A stretch of 64,000 nucleotides of DNA from Halomonas huangheensis (GTDB taxonomy: Bacteria; Pseudomonadota; Gammaproteobacteria; Pseudomonadales; Halomonadaceae). The stretch's first letter is position 1; every line of letters begins with the position of its first letter. Where the stretch lies: positions 3,472,001 through 3,536,000 of the forward strand of contig NZ_CP013106.1 in NCBI RefSeq assembly GCF_001431725.1, in the 5' to 3' direction. Below, piece after piece: positions 1 to 8,908 of this stretch. Position numbers and translations under genes: made by a program. Below the pieces are notes generated by a model that saw only the letters and a list, made by a program, of their open reading frames with translations, was not told the DNA's origin and made no database searches.

Positions 1-576
1 CATACCCAGGATCATGCCGGCAGCCTGGTACGCCTGGACGAAGACGGCAACCTTCTGCCCGCAGCTGTTACTGGTGCCGCTGACGGTATCCATTCCATGG
101 GACATCGCAACCCACAGGGTTTGGCGATGGCTGCCGATGGCACGCTGTGGTCCACGGAACATGGCCCGCGCACTGGCGATGAGCTCAACCTGATAACTGC
201 CGGAGCCAATTATGGCTGGCCGGAGGTGAGCCTGGGGAGAGAATACGTAAGCTTTCTGCCGGTGGGTGACTCCAGTGCTCCCGGCATGCAGGACCCAGCA
301 CATGTCTTCGAGGGACGCTTCGCCCCCTCAGGTCTGGCCGTGGTTGCCAGCCCCCTATTCCCCGCATGGCAGGGCGATCTATTGGCTGGAGGCTTATCCA
401 GCGAACAGCTGGTCCGCCTCGATATTGACGCTCAACGAGTCAAAGGCCAGGAAGTGTTGATTGATGGACAGGTCGGGCGCATTCGCGATGTTCGTCAGGG
501 GCCGGATGGTGCTATTTATCTACTCACCGACGAGGATCCTGGCAAGCTGCTCCGCCTATTCCCCTCCGATATATGA
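1..576 (+). CDS. PQQ-type aldose sugar dehydrogenase, C-terminal part (5' end outside window)
   Basis: The reading frame is open from the first base and ends at TGA 574-576, so only the last 191 residues are present and the true start lies upstream. The visible part carries hallmarks of the glucose/sorbosone dehydrogenase beta-propeller family (E. coli YliI/Asd type): GHRNPQGL near the start, then STEHGPRTGDELN and ANYGWP. These enzymes are usually periplasmic and oxidise aldoses to lactones with pyrroloquinoline quinone. The signal peptide and N-terminal blades cannot be judged here. No partner gene lies downstream on the same strand for 500 bp. The family call is secure; substrate and cofactor dependence are inferred from the family. 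Confidence 0.88.
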   Translation, partial: HTQDHAGSLVRLDEDGNLLPAAVTGAADGIHSMGHRNPQGLAMAADGTLWSTEHGPRTGDELNLITAGANYGWPEVSLGREYVSFLPVGDSSAPGMQDPAHVFEGRFAPSGLAVVASPLFPAWQGDLLAGGLSSEQLVRLDIDAQRVKGQEVLIDGQVGRIRDVRQGPDGAIYLLTDEDPGKLLRLFPSDI

Positions 577-1076
577 TGCGCGATGCCTGTCCTCGTCGCG
601 ACCTTTGGCTGTCTTGCCACGCCATTGCGATATCGTTGATTTCCAATTGAGTTTGAAGGTTCAACGTTCACTCATTAAGGTATAGCAACGTCTCGAGATC
701 CACAGGTGATGTGATTGACCGGCAGGCTGAGTCCGCAGAACTTTTGAAATTTCATACCCTTGAGAAGGAACCTGCGCGCTTCGGCCAAGCCCCCAACTCG
801 GAACAGACCCCATCACCATGTACAATAATTGCCTGGAACAACAACAATCAGCATCTCTCGTGAGGCTGGCACACACAATCGTCGTTGATGCCACCACTGG
901 AAAGTCAGCATCCAACTACCACAATAAAGGAGCCACTTACACCGAGTCGACCACGCAAGAATCTGTGGAAGTGCTGCTTGATGGCGGCCATCAATAACAG
1001 GGAACACCTGTCATCAATCAGATCTTCCCGGACGGACACTCAATCACGACCTAATCGAAACGCAAGGGAGATCTTC
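577..1076. other. 500-bp intergenic region upstream of the BCCT carrier
   Basis: No convincing gene was seen between the sugar dehydrogenase stop and the BCCT start. Short open frames here lack ribosome sites and family features. An AT-richer stretch around 650-690, including TTGAAGGTTCAA and TATAGC, may hold the promoter of the carrier, but spacing to a good -35 box is poor. An osmotic promoter would be expected for this kind of carrier; nothing definite can be pointed to. Confidence 0.4.
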
Positions 1077-2738
1077 ATGGATAAGAATGCGCCCCAGGAT
1101 AGTCCCTCCGCTTCGGAGGGTGTACCGGCTCCAGATGGGCCGGCCAATCTAATCGATACCGACTACGTCATCGGCCAGGACAATATTTCCGCCAAGCCGT
1201 TCGGCCTTGACGTTGACCTGCATGGCAAGGTTTTTGCGGTTTCCTCTCTAACCATTCTGGTCTTCGTGATTCTGACACTGGCCCTGCAGGACCAGGCTGA
1301 ACCCTTCTTCAACAGCATCTTCAGTTGGTTGACCGGTAACCTTTCCTGGGTATTCCTGCTGGGTGGGAATATCTTCGTACTGGTATGCCTGGGTATCGTT
1401 CTTTCACCGCTGGGCAAAGTGCGTATCGGCGGCGCTGAGGCCAACCCCGATTTCAGCTATGCCGGCTGGTTCGCGATGTTGTTCGCAGCAGGCATGGGTA
1501 TCGGCTTGATGTTCTACGGTGTGTCCGAGCCGATGACTCACTTCTCCACGGCGCTCGGCGGCACGACCATGGGCGAAGATGGCATTCGTACCGACTGGGC
1601 GCCACTGGGAGGTGCCGCTGGGGATGAGCAGGCAGCCATGTCTCTGGGTATGGCAGCAACCATCTTCCATTGGGGCCTACATCCCTGGGCAGCGTACGCC
1701 ATTGTTGGCCTGTCACTGGCAATCTTTGCCTACAACAAGGGGCTGCCGCTGACCATGCGCTCGGTGTTCTACCCGGTTCTGGGTGAACGTATCTGGGGCT
1801 GGCCGGGCCATGTCATCGACATCCTTGCGGTGTTCGCTACTCTTTTCGGTCTGTCCACCTCACTGGGGCTGGGTGCATCTCAGGCCGCAGCAGGTCTCAA
1901 CTACCTGTTCGATGTCCCCAACGACAACATGACCATGGTATTGCTGATCTGCGGTATCACCGCCATTGCACTGTGCTCAGTCGTCGCGGGTGTCGAGAAG
2001 GGTGTGCAACGTCTATCGCAGGTCAACATGGTATTGGCATTCCTGCTGCTGATATTCGTGATCTTCGTCGGCCCGACTCTGGCGATCGCCACCGGGTTCT
2101 TCCAGAACCTGTTCAGTTACGCCAAGGAACTGCCGGCACTTTCCAACCCCTTCGGTCGTGAAGATGCCAACTTCAGCCAGGGCTGGACAGCCTTCTACTG
2201 GGCCTGGTGGATCTCCTGGTCACCGTTCGTCGGCATGTTCATTGCGCGTGTCAGCCGTGGCCGCACCGTACGCGAGTTCCTGATTGCTGTACTGCTGGTT
2301 CCGACGCTGGTATCCGTGCTGTGGATGACCGCCTTCGGCGGCACCGCGATCGACCAGTTCATCTCCAACAGCTTTACCGGTGTCCAGGATGCTGCGCTCG
2401 AACTTAAATTGTTCGCGATGCTGGGTGAACTACCGCTGGCCAGTATCACCTCGTTCATCGGTATCGTGCTGGTGATCGTGTTCTTCGTGACCTCCTCGGA
2501 CTCCGGCTCGTTGGTTATCGACTCCATCACCGCCGGCGGCAAGGTTGATGCACCCAAGCCACAGCGCATCTTCTGGGCGATCATCGAAGGCGCCATCGCT
2601 ATTGCCCTGCTGCTGGGTGGCGGTCTGACAGCGCTTCAGGCGGCCTCGGTCTCGACCGGCCTGCCGTTCACCATCGTCCTGCTGGTGGCTTGCTATGCCA
2701 TCGTCAAGGCGCTGATGAGTGAACCGAAGGCGGTATAA
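1077..2738 (+). CDS. BCCT-family glycine betaine-type transporter
   Basis: A 553-residue membrane protein of the betaine/carnitine/choline transporter family, with about twelve hydrophobic segments. The start at 1077 is chosen because AAGGGAG lies just upstream; the frame stays open further 5' but without family similarity. The glycine stretch GMGIGL (residues 139-144) has glycine where proton-coupled choline carriers have aspartate, which points to sodium-coupled betaine uptake as in BetP. The aromatic substrate box YWAWWISWSPF is intact, with Trp377, Trp378 and Trp381. The hydrophilic N-terminal tail of about 45 residues is typical of osmotically regulated members, and there is no long C-terminal domain. 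It is monocistronic, ending in a strong terminator. Likely role: uptake of glycine betaine or related solutes under salt stress. Exact substrate is not provable from sequence. Confidence 0.9.
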   Translation: MDKNAPQDSPSASEGVPAPDGPANLIDTDYVIGQDNISAKPFGLDVDLHGKVFAVSSLTILVFVILTLALQDQAEPFFNSIFSWLTGNLSWVFLLGGNIFVLVCLGIVLSPLGKVRIGGAEANPDFSYAGWFAMLFAAGMGIGLMFYGVSEPMTHFSTALGGTTMGEDGIRTDWAPLGGAAGDEQAAMSLGMAATIFHWGLHPWAAYAIVGLSLAIFAYNKGLPLTMRSVFYPVLGERIWGWPGHVIDILAVFATLFGLSTSLGLGASQAAAGLNYLFDVPNDNMTMVLLICGITAIALCSVVAGVEKGVQRLSQVNMVLAFLLLIFVIFVGPTLAIATGFFQNLFSYAKELPALSNPFGREDANFSQGWTAFYWAWWISWSPFVGMFIARVSRGRTVREFLIAVLLVPTLVSVLWMTAFGGTAIDQFISNSFTGVQDAALELKLFAMLGELPLASITSFIGIVLVIVFFVTSSDSGSLVIDSITAGGKVDAPKPQRIFWAIIEGAIAIALLLGGGLTALQAASVSTGLPFTIVLLVACYAIVKALMSEPKAV

Positions 2739-2754
2739 AGGCCAACTCGGTACG

Positions 2755-2788
2755 AAAAACCCACAGGCATCGGCCTGTGGGTTTTTTT
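2755..2788 (+). terminator. Rho-independent terminator of the BCCT gene
   Basis: A perfect 14-bp stem (2755-2768 with 2773-2786), loop ATCG, followed by a T-run to 2788. It sits 17 bp after the BCCT stop codon. The A-rich 5' side would also let it work on the minus strand. Confidence 0.93.
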
Positions 2789-2800
2789 ATGTCGGCAAAC

Positions 2801-2894
2801 AGAGGGAAGAGGGAAGAGGGAAGAGGGAAGAGGGAAGAGGGAAGAGGGAAGAGGGAAGAGGGAAGAGGGAAGAGGGAAGAGGGAAGAGGGAAGA
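2801..2894. repeat. Heptamer satellite (AGAGGGA)13 with partial 14th copy
   Basis: Thirteen perfect head-to-tail copies of AGAGGGA occupy 2801-2891, followed by AGA. The array lies between the BCCT terminator and the convergent exonuclease gene, so it is outside coding sequence. Unit identity is perfect, which suggests recent expansion by slippage. In translation it gives a repetitive Leu/Phe/Pro/Ser peptide with no gene features, so it is not annotated as coding. Confidence 0.95.
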
Positions 2895-2905
2895 TATAGG
2901 CTAAC

Positions 2906-2921
2906 AGCTGTAAGCAACCCC
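2906..2921 (-). repeat. Shared 16-bp motif next to heptamer array (copy 1)
   Basis: On the minus strand this reads GGGGTTGCTTACAGCT. Near-identical copies occur at 25657-25672 (GGGGTTACTTACAGCT, also next to a heptamer array) and 5882-5897 (GGGGGTACTTACAGCT). At 2906 and 25657 the motif precedes the heptamer array in the same relative orientation by roughly 14-30 bp. Confidence 0.6.
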
Positions 2922-3018
2922 ATAGCCGCGAGCACACTATCCCCAAACGGAATCTCTGAGCTTTTCCTGCGAGCCACAAGATGGCACTGGGCAGCTCGAT
3001 GCCCGTGGCTGGGGGCCA

Positions 3019-3741
3019 TCAACTCCACAGCATCCCGATGGGTGTCTCCGGGGCATAGTTACTGGCCACCTGTGCCTGCAACAGTTCCGCGGTTGCCAGC
3101 GCATCGGTAAGTGCGTGGTGGCCGTGATAATGCGGCAGGCCATAACGGATGCGGCTGTCATGCAGGCGAATCGAGGCGGGTGGACGGCCCGACCAGCGCC
3201 TCAGCCGCGCCAGCCAGGATTGGCGATGGATGCGAGCCTCCAGAGACATGGTGTCAATCACTGGAAAGCTGAGTGTTTCCTGCCAGGCCTTACGCGAGGC
3301 GGTATCCAGAAAGGCACGCTCGATATGTCGGTAATGCACCACCAACAAGTGCCCCGACAGCGCCTTGAACACTTCGTCCAGCACCTCTTCGATACGAGGA
3401 GCTCCCTCGATATCCGCATGAGTAATGCGGTGGAAAGTCACCGATTTTGCACTCAGGGAGCGACGTGGACGCACCACCCAATAGCGACGTTCTGAAACCC
3501 GTATACGCGATAACGAGAAGGGAACAATACCGATCGATACTATCTCGTCGCGTCGGGGGTCAAGGCCTGTAGTTTCCAGATCCAGCGCCATCAGTGGCGC
3601 CTCGGCAACCGGTAGAATCGGTGAGAGATCGGCACCGGCAAAGAAATCCTCCAGCGCACCGACCTGAGTCTGCTGACGCCGTTGAACGAGATAGTCGTGC
3701 CAATCGGTAGCCGAACGCGTCTTCGGGCGAATCAACGGCAT
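3019..3741 (-). CDS. DnaQ-like DEDDh 3'-5' exonuclease
   Basis: A 240-residue protein with the exonuclease fold of the DnaQ/PolC-epsilon superfamily. Motif I (LDLETTGLDP, about residues 53-62) gives the first Asp/Glu pair, and motif III is in HHALTDALATAELL, with His and Asp of the DEDDh type. An N-terminal stretch of about 50 residues precedes the nuclease domain. An AGAGGTAG ribosome site lies upstream of the ATG at 3741. It follows the cNMP/CBS/DUF294 gene by 6 bp on the same strand, so the two are almost certainly co-transcribed. In related gammaproteobacteria this pair often sits near acetate metabolism genes (acs, actP), but those are not in this window. Its physiological DNA or RNA substrate is unknown. 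Confidence 0.88.
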   Translation of the reverse strand: MPLIRPKTRSATDWHDYLVQRRQQTQVGALEDFFAGADLSPILPVAEAPLMALDLETTGLDPRRDEIVSIGIVPFSLSRIRVSERRYWVVRPRRSLSAKSVTFHRITHADIEGAPRIEEVLDEVFKALSGHLLVVHYRHIERAFLDTASRKAWQETLSFPVIDTMSLEARIHRQSWLARLRRWSGRPPASIRLHDSRIRYGLPHYHGHHALTDALATAELLQAQVASNYAPETPIGMLWS

Positions 3742-3747
3742 GGCATG

Positions 3748-5652
3748 CTACCTCTGGCTGAGCGGATAGCGAAATTTGAGAAATTTCTGGGCGTTGCTCA
3801 ATGCCTGGAAAGCATCCTTGAGGTGGTGTCGCTCGCTCCTCGAGACATTCTCCGGTTCGATGTTGTTGTCCGGCACCTGCTCATGCTCGAGGTCGATGAC
3901 CTGATGGCGGATGCGCGACATCGACAGAAATTCCATGGCATAGCGCAGTTTGTCACTGACACCCGGTGCCAATAATTGCGTACGATCGATATCGTCGAGT
4001 CGCTCGAAAGTGTTCTGGGCACGTGAACCGCAAGCCATGGCATGGATACGAATCAGGTCAACCATCGGCGCAGTACCTCGGCGCTTGAGGTTGATCGAAT
4101 TGTTGTGCTTGCCGTCCTTCTCCATCACGAAGGTACGGAAGAACCCTAGAGGAGGGGTGCGACCAAGAGCATTACGAGCCATCGCAGACAAGAAGCGCTT
4201 GTGCTGGGGAGCCACCTCCGCCACCAGATCCTGCAACTCCTCGACCAGAGAATTATCGCCATAGACGGCGTCCAGGTCGAAGAAGATCGAACTGCGCAGC
4301 AGCCCCTCGGGCGATGGCTGTTCAATCCAGTCATGGAAATACTTCTTCCACACCGCCAGCGGCTGACGCCAGAGCGGATTGGTGGCCATGATATCGCCCT
4401 TGCAGTAGCTGTACCCGCAGGTTGCCAGTCCATCACTGACCCGCCTGGCCAGTTCGAGGAAGTATTCGTCGTGCGCGGCAGGATCAAAACGATCCGACAG
4501 CACCAGCGCATTATCCTGGTCGGTGACAATACTCTGCTCGTTGCGCGCCATCGACCCCAGCGCCATGAAGCAGTACGGCACGGGCGGTGGCCCCAACTCT
4601 TCCTCGGCCAGTTCGAGCAGGCGTCGAGTAAAGCTGCGCCCAATGGTCGACAGTGCCTTGCCGATCATTTGCGAATCGGCACCATCCTGGACCATGCGTA
4701 CGAAGGCAGCCTGCACATCCGGCGCCATGCGTGCCAGACACTCGGCGGAAGGTTGGTCGAAGATGCTGTTGACCAGATAAAGACTACTCTGGGTTTCGTG
4801 ACGAATGATGTCGGAGAGGTGCACGATACCTACTGGAGCACGACGGTGCATCACGGGTAGATGATGAATGTTGTTGCGTAACATGCAGAGCATGGCTTCC
4901 TGCACAGACTCATCCGACTGTACCGCGATGAGCCGGCGGCGTACTACCTCCTTGACCAGGGTACTCGGAGACAAACCTTCCCCTACCACACGCTTGCGAA
5001 AGTCCGTATCAGTGAGGATACCGATGATCTGCCAGACCTTGCCCTCACTGTCCTTGATGCTGTAGCGCGGCTGGTCGCCCGGCTCATCAAGTACCAGCAC
5101 CGCCGATGCCTGAAATTCAGTAAGCTGCTGGGCCGCCTGCTGCACCGTGGCATTGGCCTCGATCATCACCGGATAACGGTTGACCAGCTTGCGCACCCGC
5201 GTCGCCATCATATCGTTGTCGCGTCGCTGCCCCTCGAAAGTGGACTCGAGACGCGGACGCTCCACCTCAACGAAGTCAGAGAAGGAGTCGCTTTCATCAC
5301 AGAGCTTCTGGAACATCGGCTCGGAAATGAAATAGATCAGCGTGTCTTCCATGGCACGAGCAGGAAAGCGAACCTTGTTGTGACGCATCAAGCTGAAGTG
5401 ACCGAAGATGTCTCCTTCGCCCAGCAGGTTGTAGAGTTCGCCATTGCGGCGTGTTACCTCTACGGCACCGCTGCGGATGTAACAGAGATCCGTCTGCATC
5501 GCATCGAGTTCGAGAATCATCGAGTCAGCCTTGAAGTAGCTGACCTCTACATGGCTGGCGACCTCGTCGAGCAACTCCTCGGACAGGGTATCAAATGGGG
5601 CAAAGCGCCCCAGGTGCTGGCCAATTTCCAGCAGCTCCGCTTCCATGGTCAT
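3748..5652 (-). CDS. cNMP-binding / CBS / DUF294 nucleotidyltransferase-like signalling protein
   Basis: A 634-residue cytoplasmic multidomain protein. In order: a cyclic-nucleotide-binding-like beta-barrel (about residues 10-130, with LLGEGDIFGHFSL), a pair of CBS domains (about 150-275, ending in HRRAPVGIVHLSDIIRHE), a DUF294 nucleotidyltransferase-like domain with GSMARNEQ followed by TDQDNALV (about 365-385), and the DUF294 C-terminal helical domain. The GSxxR and DxDNA pattern resembles GlnD-type nucleotidyltransferases, so protein nucleotidylylation or a degenerate sensing role are both possible. It heads a two-gene unit with the exonuclease 6 bp downstream. Target and ligand are unknown. 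Confidence 0.88.
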   Translation of the reverse strand: MTMEAELLEIGQHLGRFAPFDTLSEELLDEVASHVEVSYFKADSMILELDAMQTDLCYIRSGAVEVTRRNGELYNLLGEGDIFGHFSLMRHNKVRFPARAMEDTLIYFISEPMFQKLCDESDSFSDFVEVERPRLESTFEGQRRDNDMMATRVRKLVNRYPVMIEANATVQQAAQQLTEFQASAVLVLDEPGDQPRYSIKDSEGKVWQIIGILTDTDFRKRVVGEGLSPSTLVKEVVRRRLIAVQSDESVQEAMLCMLRNNIHHLPVMHRRAPVGIVHLSDIIRHETQSSLYLVNSIFDQPSAECLARMAPDVQAAFVRMVQDGADSQMIGKALSTIGRSFTRRLLELAEEELGPPPVPYCFMALGSMARNEQSIVTDQDNALVLSDRFDPAAHDEYFLELARRVSDGLATCGYSYCKGDIMATNPLWRQPLAVWKKYFHDWIEQPSPEGLLRSSIFFDLDAVYGDNSLVEELQDLVAEVAPQHKRFLSAMARNALGRTPPLGFFRTFVMEKDGKHNNSINLKRRGTAPMVDLIRIHAMACGSRAQNTFERLDDIDRTQLLAPGVSDKLRYAMEFLSMSRIRHQVIDLEHEQVPDNNIEPENVSRSERHHLKDAFQALSNAQKFLKFRYPLSQR

Positions 5653-6029
5653 CCTCCACGCGGCAGATCATCCCGATGGGCATCCACAAGCCCTGATACA
5701 GCAGTCTGGGGGCACCACTGTCTGGTGTAAAGTGCGGTAAGCGCCGAGCTACGAGCTGTTCAATGCGAAACCGGGAGCACCGTGCTGTTTACCTGGCTGC
5801 GTCATCAGAGGACGGGGGCAAGGTTCGAACACTGCGTGTTCATAGCCCAACGCTCGTCGTTGCGGGTTCCGCTGCTCCAACGGGGGTACTTACAGCTTGA
5901 AGCTGACGGCTCAAGCGGCTCGCCGCTCTTGCATACAAAAACCCCCACTGCCCTGAGGACAGTGGGGGGTCGCTGCAAAGCCACCGAGCCGCCGAGGAGT
6001 CACGGCTCAGCTGCCCTACTCCTGGGTGA
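5653..6029. other. Intergenic region with terminator and repeat remnants
   Basis: No gene seen. It contains GAGCTACGAGCT at about 5748-5759, which matches the heptamer unit found in arrays elsewhere in the window, the shared motif GGGGGTACTTACAGCT at 5882-5897, and the terminator at 5936-5969. The signalling gene's promoter should lie at about 5655-5750. Confidence 0.5.
5936..5969 (-). terminator. Terminator of the DUF4168 gene
   Basis: On the minus strand a stem CCCCCACTG/CAGTGGGGG (5942-5950 and 5960-5968) with an internal CCTGAGG is followed by a T-run (complement of AAAA at 5937-5940). It lies about 60 bp after the DUF4168 stop codon. Confidence 0.88.
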
Positions 6030-6431
6030 TCAGGACTGCGCCATCTCCTGAACACGTTTCATCATCTCAGGGTCCTGTTGGACTGCCTGACCAATAGCAT
6101 TGAAGGTTTCCACTTCAAGGCCGCTGTTGCGTACAGCATCAACCATCTTTTCGTTGGCCTCGACGCGTACTTCCTGCTGAGCTTCCTGACCATCTGCTTC
6201 CTGCAGACGAGTCGTGTAATCCTGAGAAATCGTAGCGATCTCCTTGGATGCATCGGCGAACTTCTGCAGATCACCGTCAGAGAAGTTCTGTGCCTGTACA
6301 GGCGCCTCTGCACCAGCACCCGCACCAGCGCCGGTAGCCGGAGCGGTGGCTGCGTCCTGGGCATGAGCGGTAGCGCTCATCAGGCCAGCGGACAGAAGTG
6401 CGGCAGAAAGCAGAGCGGTGAATCGTTGCAT
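6030..6431 (-). CDS. DUF4168-family secreted protein
   Basis: A 133-residue protein with a clear Sec signal peptide (about residues 1-24, ending AHA before QDA), an Ala/Gly-rich low-complexity linker (about 27-48), and a DUF4168 domain. The domain contains FSDGDLQKFADASKEI, a helix of the DAVRNSGLEVETFNAI type and a closing QDPEMMKRVQEM. An AAGGAGG ribosome site stands before the ATG at 6431. It is a single-gene unit with its own terminator. The function of DUF4168 proteins is not established; a periplasmic helical protein is all that can be said. Confidence 0.85.
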   Translation of the reverse strand: MQRFTALLSAALLSAGLMSATAHAQDAATAPATGAGAGAGAEAPVQAQNFSDGDLQKFADASKEIATISQDYTTRLQEADGQEAQQEVRVEANEKMVDAVRNSGLEVETFNAIGQAVQQDPEMMKRVQEMAQS

Positions 6432-6530
6432 GAATCCTCCTTGGGATCAGTTCCTGGTTTATCGATCACTCGCCACTTGTGACGGCATGAATTCTGATCC
6501 GTTCAATGGAATCGTGTTACGGATTGTAAG

Positions 6531-6553
6531 AAAAACGTCTCCATTTGGAGACG
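6531..6553 (-). terminator. Terminator of the TRAP operon
   Basis: On the minus strand CGTCTCC-AAAT-GGAGACG (6547-6553 and 6536-6542) is followed by a T-run (A-run 6531-6535 on the plus strand). It lies 12 bp after the DctQM stop. Confidence 0.92.
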
Positions 6554-6564
6554 CTTCAATGCCT

Positions 6565-8760
6565 TCAACCATAGGCCAGATTGGGTAGCCAGGTGACCAG
6601 TACCGGAAACAGGATCACCAGCACCAACCCCAGCGCCTGCAACGCGAGGAACGGGATCGAAGAGCGAAAAATCTGTGCCATTGTAATGGATGGCGGACAA
6701 ACGCCCTTGATATAGAACAGCGCATAGCCGAACGGTGGACTCAGAAAGGACATCTGCATGTTGACCAGATAAATGACCCCGAACCACAGAGACACATCCT
6801 CCGGCGCCACCCCTGGCAGGCCCCATACTCCGCTGAACTCCAGCCCCTGGATCAAGGGAACGAAAATCGGTACGGCCAACAGCAGAATTCCCACCCAATC
6901 GAGGAACATCCCCAGTGCGATCAGCAACAGCATCATCAACGCCAGTACCGCATATGGGCCAAGCCCTGCACCGGAGATCAGCTCCTGCACGAAGGTCTGT
7001 CCGCCCTGCAGGATGTAGAAACCGACGAAAATACTGGCGCCGAAGATAATCCACATGACCATTGCCGTGGCCACCAGGGTGGTCATGCAGGCGGCGTGCA
7101 GGTTGGGCCATGTCAGTCGACGATGCAGTGCCGCCACAATCAACGCACCGAAGGTCCCGATGCCCGCGGCTTCCACGGGTGTCGCCACACCGGTAAAGAT
7201 GATTCCCAGCACCAGGATCACCAACACGATGGGCGCCAGCATATTACGTAGCAGACGTAATTTCTCGGTCGTTGACACTCGATCCTCGACAGGCATTGGT
7301 GGTGCCATGCGAGGATTGAAAGTACCTCTCAACCAGCAATAAAGTGCGTACATCCCCGCCAGCATCAACCCTGGAAGCAGGGAGCCGAGATACAGTTCCC
7401 CCACCGATTGCTGGGCAATAACACCGTAGATAATGGCCAGAATCGAGGGTGGAATCAGAATGCCGAGCGTCCCACCAGCCATGATCGAGCCGATGGCAAT
7501 CTCGGGGTTATAGTTGCGCCGGAGCATTGCCGGCAATGCAATCAACCCCATGGTCACTACCGCAGCTCCAATCACCCCCACCATGGCCGCCAATAGTGTC
7601 GAGGCGATAATAGTGGCGATGGCCAGGCCAGCCTTGAGTCCCCCCATCCACTTGTAGACGGCATCAAACAGCTCCTCGATGATTCCCGCCTTCTCGAGTA
7701 CCGATGCCATGAAGATGAACAGCGGAATAGCCGACAGTTGGTAGTTGGTCATCATCGGGAAGATGCGCGACGGCATCAGGTTGAGCATATTCTGGCCACC
7801 GACCAGATACAGGAACAGTACACCCAGCCCACCAGTGACAAAGGCCAACGGCAACCCAGCGACCAATACAACCATCAAAGTGCCGAACATCAGCAGGGTT
7901 AGAGAACCGATCCCGACGCGCTCCAGACTGTACTCGATGCTCAGTGCAAGACTGTCGTAGTCGGTGGTCACGATATTGACGATCTCGAACGCCATCCAGA
8001 CGGCAAGTAGTACCGCCATCCCCACCATCAGCGAAGAAAAACCACGACTGCCGTCATGCTGACGACGAAAGTGCAGATAACTCTGAAAGTCGCGGATCAG
8101 TTGCGCCAGCCCCTGCAATAACAACAACAATGCACCCAGGAACAGCATGAACTTCACTGGGTAGTACTGTATCGCCCACTCAGTGAAGGAGACTTCGTTG
8201 GCGTAACTGGCGCCAAACAACCATTTATCGCTGACCGACTGAGAGAAGAACAACCAACCACTGGCCAACAACGCCAGGGTAAACAACAGGAAGAAGATCG
8301 AGGTGGCAAGATCCAGAGCTGCGCGATTCACTGGCCTGGCACGCTGATAGAGGATATCGACCCGCACATGCCCGCCCTCGCGCAGCGCATAGGCACCTGC
8401 CAGCAGGTACTGCATACCGAACATCAGCGTCATCGACTCATGCGCCCAATTGGTAGGCGAATTGAAGGCGTAACGCAGCACCACTTCGTAGGTGAATATG
8501 AAGGGAGCGATCAGCGACCAATAGGCCACATAACGTCCGAAAAAACCCGATATCCGATCAATAACGGAGGTCAGCACATTACCGGGCGGCCGGTAGTCAG
8601 CCTCACTTGAGCCCCCCGGGACCTCAGTGGTATCCCCCCCACTGACCGTAGCGCCGCGACGGAAACTTCGGTCCACCAGTAGCATGACCAAAAGCGGCAG
8701 GAGTGCCAGCACCAACCAGTACATCCAGTGCGGCAGAATGAAATTGATCTGCAGGTTCAT
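6565..8760 (-). CDS. TRAP transporter fused DctQ-DctM permease
   Basis: A 731-residue inner-membrane protein joining both TRAP permease subunits. Residues about 10-32 form an extra membrane segment followed by a Gly/Ser-rich linker. The DctQ part (about 70-240) carries EVVLRYAFNSPTNWAHE and the REGGHVRVDILY motif. The DctM part (about 260-731) has twelve or so segments with MVGVIGAAVVTMGLIALPAM and AGGTLGILIPPSI. Fusions of this kind are known in the family. GGAGGTGAG precedes the ATG. It is downstream of the substrate-binding protein on the same strand with a hairpin between them. It uses the sodium gradient to import a carboxylate; the substrate is discussed under the binding protein. Confidence 0.92.
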   Translation of the reverse strand: MNLQINFILPHWMYWLVLALLPLLVMLLVDRSFRRGATVSGGDTTEVPGGSSEADYRPPGNVLTSVIDRISGFFGRYVAYWSLIAPFIFTYEVVLRYAFNSPTNWAHESMTLMFGMQYLLAGAYALREGGHVRVDILYQRARPVNRAALDLATSIFFLLFTLALLASGWLFFSQSVSDKWLFGASYANEVSFTEWAIQYYPVKFMLFLGALLLLLQGLAQLIRDFQSYLHFRRQHDGSRGFSSLMVGMAVLLAVWMAFEIVNIVTTDYDSLALSIEYSLERVGIGSLTLLMFGTLMVVLVAGLPLAFVTGGLGVLFLYLVGGQNMLNLMPSRIFPMMTNYQLSAIPLFIFMASVLEKAGIIEELFDAVYKWMGGLKAGLAIATIIASTLLAAMVGVIGAAVVTMGLIALPAMLRRNYNPEIAIGSIMAGGTLGILIPPSILAIIYGVIAQQSVGELYLGSLLPGLMLAGMYALYCWLRGTFNPRMAPPMPVEDRVSTTEKLRLLRNMLAPIVLVILVLGIIFTGVATPVEAAGIGTFGALIVAALHRRLTWPNLHAACMTTLVATAMVMWIIFGASIFVGFYILQGGQTFVQELISGAGLGPYAVLALMMLLLIALGMFLDWVGILLLAVPIFVPLIQGLEFSGVWGLPGVAPEDVSLWFGVIYLVNMQMSFLSPPFGYALFYIKGVCPPSITMAQIFRSSIPFLALQALGLVLVILFPVLVTWLPNLAYG

Positions 8761-8845
8761 TGGCTCACCTCCGCTACACGCGTCGTGGCCCAGCAGCTCT
8801 CAGGCCGTTGACATCGTGCAACGAACATCCATGAAACAAGGCAAG

Positions 8846-8866
8846 CCGGTCGGCGCTACCGACCGG
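8846..8866 (-). promoter_or_regulatory. Intercistronic stem-loop between dctP-like and dctQM-like genes
   Basis: CCGGTCGG-CGCTA-CCGACCGG is a perfect 8-bp stem without a T-run. Hairpins at this place commonly stabilise or attenuate mRNA so that the binding protein is made in excess over the permease. That role is inferred. Confidence 0.6.
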
Positions 8867-8908
8867 CCCGTTGGCTATCAGTTCCCGGGTTCAGTAGATA
8901 CCGATTCA

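Noticed and set aside
2693..3028. Open frame encoding a repetitive Pro-Ser-Ser-Leu-Phe protein
   Set aside because: It is simply the translation of the AGAGGGA satellite and overlaps a terminator and the end of a real gene.
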